From: Siphonodentalium dalli
Taxonomy: Eukaryota; Mollusca; Scaphopoda; Gadilida; Siphonodentaliidae
Length of the DNA stretch: 64,000 nucleotides
Reading direction: 5' to 3'
Assembly (NCBI GenBank): GCA_032622095.1
Contig: CP136067.1
Coordinates: 42,079,549 to 42,143,548, forward strand
The notes under the pieces: model-generated
Database searches by the model: none
What the model was told of the DNA's origin: nothing
What the model saw: the letters and a program-made list of their open reading frames with translations, nothing else
Shown here: piece after piece, positions 28,201 through 40,200 of the stretch
Layout of the letters: each line of letters begins with the position of its first letter
How positions within the stretch are numbered: position 1 is the first letter of the stretch
Program-made: the position numbers and the translations under genes

Positions 28201-31200
28201 TGGAGTGATTGATTTGTTGAACGGAATATTCCTTTCATTATGATTTGCTGGAATGGGCAAATTACCATGGGCAAAAAAGAATGGAATAATTGCCCATGTT
28301 TAGGAGTCCTAGTAACTGAGCATATCATATGTCTGTTATTAAAAATCGATGGCAATTAGACAAAAGCGCATTTTAAATATTAAACATAAAATTGAGCAAA
28401 ACTCAATTTGAGTGCGTGGGTGAAGTCACTATATGTGTGAAAATTATTGACATTGATAAAGGAACCAATGAGGTTTTTGCCGCTTTCTTAATAAACAAAA
28501 CTACCTATATTTTGAACAATCATCCTTGACACTAAATACCTAAAACTTTTGATAAATATTATAACTTTCTTTCCATTGAATTATATATTTCTGAATCATC
28601 CATGTGATATAATCTTGACAAATAATAAAAAATAAAATTTATTTAATCCATAACATAAATAATTTCCATGTGTTTCTCATTGGAAAACACTATTTTTGGC
28701 AGAAAGTGACGCAACATAACACACTCATTCGCAGTTACACTCCATCTGCTGTAGGTGTAGTGAGCATAGCCCAGCATATTTACGCCCCCGATCATTCCAT
28801 TCTTTGCCCATCGTAATGAAATGATTCGCCGCTAGAAAGAGTCCGGCAAGAACATTGTTTTATTCTTGAACATTTTACAATTGTAGATGAGGTGATGATA
28901 ATATAATATGGAATAATATAAAATTAATATAGATGAATCTCTACAGACATTATTACTTAAAAAAACTTAATTGATAATAAAACGAAACATAAACAATACA
29001 CTGTACTTGCACTGATGCTGGTGATAGAAAAACGGCCTGGGTTTAGTTTTTTTTCGTGATTCAGTTAACCCTTTACCCAACAGAAGGGCCCTGTGCCAAT
29101 GCAGTCTCTTATATATGCGAGTCGACCATAGGTCGCCTCGCATATATAAGAGAATGCAATGGCTTAACACATTAAAAATTATAAAATTGTTAAAGAATGT
29201 AAGAAAAAATGGTAAAAAGTGTTAAAAACAGATTTTTTTTAGGCCAATGCATTCTCTTATATATGCGAGGCGACCTATGGTCGACTCGCATATATAAGAG
29301 AATGCATTGGCACAGGGCATAACTGTAACTATCACAATGTGGTCAAGGAGCCGGTTCCAATGATATCCATATATGTATGGTTCTATTGAGACAAACCGAA
29401 GATATTTTAGGCTGTTGAAGCTTTATTTGGCCGGTTTGTTGGGTAAAGGGTTAATCTGACCTTCTTTCTATTTCAGCTCCTGGGCAGGAGTATCCTCAGC
29501 CAGCTGGGATTCCGAAGGAGAGAAAGGCTCGAAAGAAACTGCAGAAAAAACTCTCGGAGGAAGATACAATACTAGAAGAGGAGGAACAGGATCAGGAGAG
29601 AGAAGGTATGTGTGCAGTCTACATACTAGTAATGCTCTAAATTATCGACTCCTTAACCACAGCAGAATTATGGGTAGCTTTTCAGGATTTAGTCGGAAAT
29701 ATGACTTGTTGCCATTCATCGGAAAGCTCTCACCGAGAGCTTTCCGATGAATGGCAACAAGCCATATTTCCGACTAAATCCTGAAAAGTTACCCATAATT
29801 CTGCTGTGGTTAACCCTTTGGCGAGTACATGTAGAACGACATATATGTCGTCTATCGGTTGAGGAGTAGAACGACATACTAATATATGTCGTTTCAGGAA
29901 GTGTTATTTTATGTAGACATAACTTCAATAAATCATCTGATTTATAAATGATTTGTATACGAGTTATTTTGATTAATATAATGTCCCAAATGTATAAGTG
30001 CAATCAATTATAATAACACACGTTAACACAAAATGCACATAAATTAAAACGAATTATTGGACCCTTTTGACCCGAACTTGTTAATAATTATTGCTGTGAC
30101 GTTGACGTTAAATTTACTCATGACGTCATGTATATGCCGTTACCGATACTCTCCAAAGGGTTAAGGAGTCGATTATTTAGAGCATTACTGTATGTCCCTC
30201 CAGCGGAATATAAACATACCTTAGATCGGCTGATTACTTCAACATACGAAATCATTACTAAGGGGAGTCAGCATCCCCAAGCTATTAACCCTTTACCCAA
30301 CAAACCGGCCAAAACCGGCCAAATAAAGCTTCAACAGCCTAAAATATCTTCGGTCTGTCTCAATAGAACCATACAAATATGGATATCATTGGAACCGGCT
30401 CCTTGACCACATTGTGATAGTTACAGTTATGCCCTGTGCCAATGCATTCTCTTATATATGCGAGTCGACCATAGGTCGCCTCGCATATATAAGAGAATGC
30501 ATTGGCCTAAACAAATCTTTTTTTAACACTTTTTACCATTTTTTCTTACGTTCTTTAACAATTTTATAATTGTTAATGTGTTAAGCCAATGCATTCTCTT
30601 AAATATGCGAGGCGACCTATGGTCGACTCGCATATATAAGAGAATGCATTGGCACAGGGCCCTTCTGTTGGGTAAAGGGTTAATAACTATGTGTCGCCCA
30701 TGCTAAAAGTAGAACTGATTGACACTAAACTAATTTCGGTTTCGATATGTGTTGTAACAATGGCTGCACTAACAAATCTTGTGAAGCCACTACCGCGAAA
30801 TAAAAGTGACTCGTTTTGCGTTATTTGTCAAGATTTTATCATATGGATGATTCAGAAATATTTAATTCAATGGAAAGAAAGTTACAATTATTTATCAAAA
30901 GTTTTAGGTATTTAGTTTCAAGGATGATCATTCTAAATTTAGGTAGTTTTGTTTATTAAGAAAGAGGCAAAAATCTCATCAATCTTATCAATGTCAATAA
31001 TTGAGTTATCAATGTCAAATTGAGTTTCGTTCAATTTTATTTTTAGTATTTAAAATGCACTTTTGTCTTAAGGCCATTGATTTTAATAACAGTCATATGA
31101 TATGCTCAGTTACTCCTCAACATGGGTGATTATTACATTCATTTTTGCCCATTCCAGCCAATCGTAATGAAAGGAATGCTTAAAAAATCAATGACTACAC

Positions 31201-34200
31201 CCAAAGAGCCAAGAACTGTCCCTCTATTTAAAGTGGCTCAAATTTTATTCTGCTGTGTCTACAAATAACAAAGAGCCACATGTAAACATACGCAATATAT
31301 ATTTCTAATTCTACTTTAAGATGAAGGCAGGACATTGGAAACTGCATGTAACAAACGAAACGGGAGTATCCAAGAATCTCCTATACTGAATTCTCATCGG
31401 CGCATGTTCCTTTGTTGCGATAATATGATTGAATGGAATGTTTTAATGCAGTAATATTTTTGTATGGAGAAGGAATCAGACGAAATATTTCAAATTCTTT
31501 TCGTCTGAGCGCACACTGGTAACTGGTTAACTAAATGGATTCTCCCATTCAGTTGTAAAAGTATCCATTGGTCTATTATGTGATTACCTGTGATCTTCGG
31601 TCTTCTTAAGCCTAGAGGCTTGTATTGACCTCTTTGTTACTGTCCAAATACATTTATAACTATCTGTGGCATTTTTGGTGACGTGCTTGTATTTACAGTG
31701 CATTAAAATCATTTTTTGTTTTTTTTTGTCACAGAATTTTTAAATAAAATTTGTTGGATTTTCCTCTCCAAGTGTCATTCAGAATTGATTTGAATTCGTT
31801 GACATCTGTCTCTCCTGTACATAGTTCGGTCAGGCTGTTCCAACAGTTTGTGCTGCGAGGTACAAAGCTGTTGGCTGATGTATTGTGTTTATGGATTTCC
31901 TTTTGCAGTTTGTCTTTGTGTCCTCTTGTGATTGTTGAGTATGATTTCTTTGCTGACGGTAGGACTATACTGTATTCATTTTGTTTAATACTTTGTTCAT
32001 TTGTATCATGTCGCACCTCTCTCGAAGGTATTGGAGTGTCGGTAGTCCAAGATGTTTATTTCTCCCCCCGCTGTCTATATTTTGCATATTATTGGTAGTT
32101 GTTAGTTTAGTAGATCTTCTCTGGACATTTTCGATGGATATTTGATGTTTTCGTAGGTGCGGGTTCCACATTGATGAGGCATACTCAACCATTGGTCTGA
32201 TGAGGGATTTATATAGAGTCTTTAGCATGTCATCATCTATGTAATTTATAAAATATGTAATTTCTCAATATGTGTGATTATTTGTGGCCTGGAATAAAGT
32301 CGTCAAACTGACAGTCTCGGACAAAATTGCGGATGAAGATGGATAACTCTAAAATCAAGTGGTAATACGGCCAAATTTCGTGATAATACAGCCATATTTC
32401 ATTGAACAACATGTTGATAAATAACACGTTTTGTGAAATGTTATGCCATAGTTGACAGTGATTATGATATTTTATGCCATAGTTGACAGTGGTTAGCATT
32501 ATTTTGTTGCAATTAATCGATTCTTATAACTAAATGTATTTTGAAGAAATATTGTTGTTGTTGATATGGGGACAGTCTGGTCGGATTGAGTACCTTTAAA
32601 TCAATCAACCAAATGGAGTGAAACCCAATCCAATGAGCAAACATACTCCACCTACCGATAGGCTTAATCCTCAGAGCAGACACAAACTCCCTATTCATAT
32701 AACCCCCAAACAGCTTGCTGCCATTGTCCTGGCTATTTAATAACGGAGGACTCTGAAGCGACATTTCATGAAATTAGAAGGGCAGGTTAGATTGAGTTTT
32801 CCACATGACGTAATGCATGTACAACACCGCTCTTGATGACAATGTCAACATGAAGTATCTTGTATTCATCGTGTGGTGTACAACAATATGTATTCAATGG
32901 TTATGATTATATTGTTGAATACACTTCAATGGGTGTGAAATAAATATTATTATACACCATACGTGGAATACATGCCAGAACATTTTGTGTTCACGTCACT
33001 AGAAGTGATTAAGTAAATTATGTCAACTATCTGCTATTCTTGTTACACAAGAGAGCAAACCTGTAGCAACTAGTTCTCTTTATCGGGAAACGAGTTAAAC
33101 TATACATTCTAAATTCATGCTCATAACAATATTTTCTTATAATTGCAGATTATGAGGAAGAAGAAGATGTGAGTAGCTTTTAGCCACCATTGTTTTGTTT
33201 TCAACTTTATTAATTTCCAACTAATTAACCCTTCCATGACTGGAGCTTCCTGAATTTTTGCGAAATTGGGGACTTGCCCATTAATCAAGTAGCCTGTTGG
33301 GTGTCAATTGATATTATCAGTATGCTTAGCCTGTGTGTTTTTTATTCAATGAGTTGAGGACAGTGGAATGATATATTTTGCAAGAGCGGAGCTAAAGTGG
33401 CATGCAACTATGCACCATTTGCAATCTGATAAAAGATTTTAGATTCTGGTGCAAGTTGTATTCTGTATTGAATCTACAGTAATGCCCTAAATAATCGACT
33501 TCTTAATCACAGGAGAATTGTGGGTAATTTTTCAGGATTTAGTCGGAAATATGGCTTGTTGCCATTCATCGGAAAGCTCGGAAATATTGCTTGTTGCCAT
33601 TCATCGGAAAGCTCTCTGTGAGAGCTTTCCGATGAATGGCAACAAGCCATATTTCCGACTAAATCCTGAAAAATTATCCATAATTCTGCTTTGGTTAAGG
33701 AGTCAATTATTTAGGGCATTACATGCACATCCTTTCATCAGGGTAAATCCAATTTTCAACTGTGGCCTCCTTTGATACTATATAGCTATCATAATGGTTT
33801 AACCCTTTCTATGGTCAATGGATTGACCTTTCCCAGTTATAAAACTATACACTGGAATGGTCTATTATTCATTTGGAGGGATGTTCAGATAATAAAAGCA
33901 GATTTCAGACCAATTCATTGGTGGAAAATGTTCAAATAAGTTCGACAAACGACCTATTGTTTGTTGAATTTATTATCTGAACATTTCCAAAGGTAACTAC
34001 TCATCAATTAGTATTTAGTATAGAAACCCTGTGCCAATGCATTCTCTTATATATGCGAGTCTCCCATAGGGAGCTTCGCATATATAAGAGAATACATTGG
34101 CCTAACAATATTTACCTAGACCTTGTAAGGCATTGCATTCACTTATATATGTGAGGCTCCCAATGGAAGAATCACATATATTAGAGGATGCACTAGCACA

Positions 34201-37200
34201 GGATATTTAATGCTGCACCAGCGCAGTTCCAGTCAAACTGAATACCCCACAGACTGCTTCTCCTTGTTTTTAATGTACTATAAAATAATAAAACTAAGTA
34301 CATAATATTAGAATATTGTGTAATTTATTGCTTTATTGAATAAAACATGAAAAAATAAGTTTGATTCAGCTGTGAGCTAATTGAAGTGTTGTATAATTTC
34401 CGGTTTAACCCTTTACCCAACAGAAGGGCCCTGTGCCAATGCATTCTCTTATATATGCGAGTCGACCATAGGTCGCCTCGCATATATAAGAGAATGCATT
34501 GGCTTAACACATTAAAAATTAAAATTGTTAAAGAATGTAAGAAAAAATTGTAAAAAGTGTTAAAAAAAGATTTTTTTTAGGCCAATGCATTCTCTTATAT
34601 ATGCGAGGCGACCTATGGTTGACTCGCATATATAAGAGAATGCATTGGCACAGGGCATAACTGTAACTAGCACAATGTGGTCAAGGAGCCGGTTCCAATG
34701 ATATCCATATTTGTATGGTTCTATTGAGACAGGCCGAAGATATTTTAGGCTGTTGAAGCTTTATTTGGCCGGTTTTGGCCGGTTTGTTGGGTAAAGGGTT
34801 AACAGTACATGCAATGTGTCCGTTTTACACGGAAATTAATTGGTTTACACAGAAAAAAAATTGGATGTGTACTAATTTTGCAAAACCAATAAAATGAAAA
34901 AGTCGGGGGTGCCGGAATAGGGCTATAGGTGAAACAGGTATTTTTTATTTTGGCCGTATGTGTTTAATAGCTGTGATTCTCTTGAATACATATGCTTCAC
35001 GCCAACATTCATGGAATAGAAGGCATCCGTTGTTATTATTATTATTAAAGGAGGAGGAGGAGGAGGAGAAGGAATATGTGGAGGATAGGGAGTTGCTTCC
35101 AGATGAAGAAGGAGTTACCCTCCAGCCTGGACTGGAAGGATACAGAACACCAGAGGGATCCAGTGATGATATCAGGGAACATATGTCCCAACAACAACAG
35201 GAGGCTCTAAAAAGGTAACACATATCATCTGTGGGCTTCTAAAATGTCATATACAGTAATGCCCTAAATAATCGACTCCTTAACCACAGGAGAATTATGG
35301 TAATTTTTCAGCATTTAGTCAGAAATATGGCTTGTTTACTGAATGAGGTCCCCAGAGGTTGAATTTAGTCATGCTATCTCGCATAGTGGGCTAGCCTCAC
35401 TAAATTCACCCTCTGGGGACCTCATTCTGCATGGCCTCATCTGCTATGGGCGACCTAGACTCAGATTGAAGTTCCCAAATGATGAATATTGTGATGTACA
35501 CCCATTGGGAACCTCGATTATGCAATGTGTCGTCTGCCAATTTGGTGATATAGAGAAACTAAACTAAAAAAATAAATATAATCTATGTGAAGAAGTTTCT
35601 ATAGAAATTTGATAATAAAGAAACTTTCCAGAGAAGATGAGGTCCCCAGAGGGTGAATTTAGTGATGCTAGCCCACTCTGCGGATAGCGTGATTAAATTC
35701 ACTCTCTGGGGACCTCATTCTGCAAATGACAGGCACACAAAACTCAGGCTTGTAACTGACATCCTCCTTGTCTTTTGCCTCAGGTTACAAGAGTTGCAGA
35801 GTCAGATGGTTGGGGGAGAGGAGGCTGATAACGTTGAAGTGGTAGAACGACATCAGAAGAGGAAGAAATATGCCGAGGATAAATCGCATGACTTAGCGGG
35901 TGAGATAAAAATACTGAATCCATTTTTACAGAGCATGATGTTACATCTTTTATTTATTTTATAGAATAATTAAGAAATAGAGAATACCTACTTTTTTATT
36001 TGAATACCGGAATATCTCATGAGTGTCTGGGAAGAAATATCAAATTTTCACGAGTGAAAATTTTATATTTCTTTCCAGACACGAATGAGATGTTTCAGGT
36101 ATCCAAACAAAAAACTGTATGTATTCTTTATATTATATGCACCTTATTAATGCTTAAAGTTGCTAAATTATGCAGCATTTCATTTTTAACAGCACAACAA
36201 ATTAAACAATACACGGAAAGCAACACCTGGTTTACACAAATTTCTGACCCCGATCAGCTGATTGGAAGCAAATCACTTTCAAATGATGATGTCATTTGGC
36301 AAGCTACAGTGTAATAACAAAAAGATAAAAATGAAATAACAAAACTTTATTTCAATATAGCTTCTAAGAGATACATACGACGATTTACGTTTCGGTAATT
36401 TTCCGCTATTTATAGGCAAGCATAAAATAAATTAATTTATACACTGGTATAATAGAATTGAACCATAAGAAACTGCTTGTAGTATGCAAAACAGTCCTAC
36501 AATGAGTTTCTGTTGTCAAATTGTAGACACGCCACTGCGCCATGTATTTATTTATTTTATAGTTTGACTGTATGATTTGTCGATAAGAAATCTTTCAATC
36601 ATTGTGCTAATAGTTACCAGCTTAATTAAATTTTTTCACACTATTGAGGTAGGTATAGCATTGTTTTTTTGTAAACTGCGCGTAGTGAAACCATTAGGCT
36701 TTGTTGAGTATGCGATTCATTGAACCCTGTTTACTGATTATACCACAAACTATAAACAATTGTACCACAAAACTGAGCCAACTAAAGGGCACTGGTTTTA
36801 CTGAAGAACGATAATATTATTTTAACAGTGTTCTGGAAGCGTGAAACCGGAAAGATCTATTTGTGAAACCACGTGCGCCGACCGGAAGTTGGGAAATTTT
36901 CCCACAATTCTCAACAAAACAAAGATTTTTTTTGCGTAAGACAAATAAAATTCAAGTCAAATTGAATGAAATTGTCACTCTGATATTAATTTAATAATTA
37001 TGTGTCGTTTTCCAAATTGAAACAAACTCACAACAAGTTAAAAGTTGGAACGGGTTAGGTTAAAATAAAAAATGAACCGGACAATAATGTTTGGTTCATT
37101 TTTAGCTCACCTGAGACGAAGTCTCCCGTGGAGCTATAGTCATCACTCCTCGTCCGTCGTCCGTGCGGGTGTACGTGCGTCCGTCCGTCCGTCCGTCAAC

Positions 37201-40200
37201 TGTTTTTTAAACATCTTCTCCTCTGAAACCATCATACCGAATTGGTTCATATTTGGTGTGGATGTTCCCTAGGTGACTCTCATTCAGATTTGTTCAAATG
37301 AGGTCACTGGGTCAAATAGTTGCGAAGCCAGGGCCATAACTCTATTCCTCCATAGTAATTCTTACAACGACTTCTTGTTCAGAACCATTGGGCCAATTTA
37401 GCTAATATTTGGTATGGAGGGTCCTTGGGTGACTGGTGTTCAGAATTGTTCAAATGAGGTCACCCGGTCAATTAGTTGAGAAACCAGGGCCATAACTCAT
37501 AGTAATTCTTACAATGACTTCTTCTAAAAACATATTTGGCCGATTTAGCTTATATTTGGTACAGAGAGACCTTGGGTGACTGGGGTTCAGATTTGTTCAA
37601 ATGGGGTCACTGGGTCAAATAGGGGCAGAGCTAGGGACATAACTTTAAAAACAAAAAATTTAATTTTTGCATTTTGACCTTTAATTTTTGTTTGGGACAC
37701 ATCACAGCCTCATATTTCTTACCTAGATTTTTCTTAGCATGTTCTTCATCTGTATGGATTTTGGTATTGTTTATTTAACCCCTTCCACTCTTGTTTTGAT
37801 ATAGAATTCATCCAAGACAGGATTACTCAAACATTTTTCATCTGATCAACACCAAAATTTCCTCTAAAGAAAGCCGTTCACACTGAACTATATGGATAGA
37901 TGTCCTGCGTTTGTAAAACCATAGTAGAAAAGGGGTTAACTTTTTGTGTGTGGTCGCCTACGGTACCTCGCGGTCTTGCTCGGATTAGTCACGCATGCGC
38001 AGTCCCAATATAACCGACTGAATCCGCCAGTTTATTTTCTGCTACCAAAGAGAGAAGTCTAAAGGGAGTATTGTTCCGAATTTGTCGTTTAACAACTAGA
38101 CAACAAATTCAATTTATCGATACAATAATTACTGGTCGCCTACGCGTTAGTTTTTAGAATTATTGTTTCGAATTCACGGACCGTTTCGCTTCAAAACATA
38201 CAATTGTTCCGTGTTTTCGAATAGGCGGCGGACTTAATATTTTTCGAATCTGAATAATATTTTTCGAATCTGAAAATCGACATTTCGCCATAATCAGCCG
38301 CCATTTCAAGGCCTTACGAGGCGCATAGACTATTGTGAACAATTCATCTATGTAATTATTATAGAACCTATAAGGTATGATATAATTTGTCAGATATAAA
38401 AAATGCCACGTGTTTGTTACCGGAAGTCTCCTAATTTCGTGGGAATTTATTTACGCGTGGACATTTATTTAGCAATAATTACCATCGCTACTGATGCTAT
38501 TTATCATAATGTTATGAACTACATTCTTTCTCATAATACTTTGTTGTTTTATGGCTCAATACAACTGATCCAGATGTGTTGGTCACATTTGAACTTAAAA
38601 GTTGATTACAATTTACATCTGGGTTTATCAATTCAATGTAAAAACAGTAGTGTCATTATTACTTTAATAAATTGACAGAGATTGATATTGGACAAGTGTT
38701 ATAATTATGTTCATGGTTTGATTCTCGTAACGGAGCATCACCTTCAATGTAACAATCTCAGCCATGTGCTAGCGGACCGGGGATTGCACCCTGGTCAGGG
38801 TATTCTGACAGAAATCAGAACTCGGTCCGATACCAAGTTTGTCAGGCTAACAAGTCCCATTTGAGATTACTGAATAAAATCCGAATGCAAATGCCGATTT
38901 TCCCCATTACAACACTTGTTCAGGTATGTTGTCGTGGGTGCACTACGCTACACATGTACACACCTAGGTGTGTGCATGTTACAGAACACTACTGGAGTCG
39001 CTAGATCTCATCTAAACAACATGCTTTCACAAAATACTTTGTGTTTTCTGTTTTAATACTGTCACACATGTCTCCTATGATTTAGATGTGTTGGTCGACG
39101 CTTGAATTTATCAGACTACAGTTTATCAATATCAGAAAAATAATGACTGTTGTCGTACTAAGATTCGTTAGTGTCATTAATTTCAGACAGGGATTGACAT
39201 CTGACAGGAGTCAGAATTCTGTTGAGTACATGATTCGATTCTCGTACAGTGCTTCAACTTCACTGTCAAAATTTATAACTGCTAGCATTTAATGATTGCA
39301 AGCATGACACTAAAATTAATCGTGATGACAGTTTCACTATTGTCTCAATTCCAGATTTTAGTTATTCTGAATTGTATCCAAAAATTAACCCATCCTTTCA
39401 AAATTGCTGGGTTGTATCTCGACAAAATGGTGTCTCCTTCCGGAATACAAACATAATTGCTTTCCTTCCTGTGTAGGTTTACCGAAAAGAAGCGGGGGGG
39501 GGGGGAGGGGGGGCTGGATTACTACGATTCTGGATATGGCTCTAATTGGGACACAAAATTACAAATCATGGGTGCTCCGGTTTGCATTCTCTAGAGTAAG
39601 GCAAGAGGCTTATCGTCACTCTGACGGTGTTTACTCATGGTTTCACTATCTAAAAATATATTTGAAGATACTTTGGTTTGAACAACCTTTCCCCTTCTTG
39701 ATTCAATTATGTGAATGATTCCAGCCTGACAGGTATTTAGAGTCGTGGTGACTTGACCCCTCCAGGTAACTGGCCCACTGGCAATAACTGGCGACCGTGG
39801 CCTGGATGACGTTCCCCAATGAATAACGATATAATAGCAGTGGTATTCCAAGACGAGGAAGGTGGGGGGAGACATTATTTATGACAAGTAACCATATCAA
39901 ATGTGAGCTTGGTACAAGAACAGGCTGTACATCCAATACAGCATGTATTGTTCATAAAGGGCATGGTAGGTATTTTGAAGGTATTCATGGACTAGTTGGA
40001 GTCTCAATGAATTTTAAAATATATACGTGTCCCGACCTTTCATACCGTTGATATGGCGAATATACTTCACACACGAATGAAGCATATTTACATGGAAAGC
40101 ATTTATATTGCCATGTTACCCACGACCACTGCCAATAGCCTTTCCGACAAGAGGCCATCAGCATGGCTCTTCATACTTCTATTGCCCATATTAATTTGAT

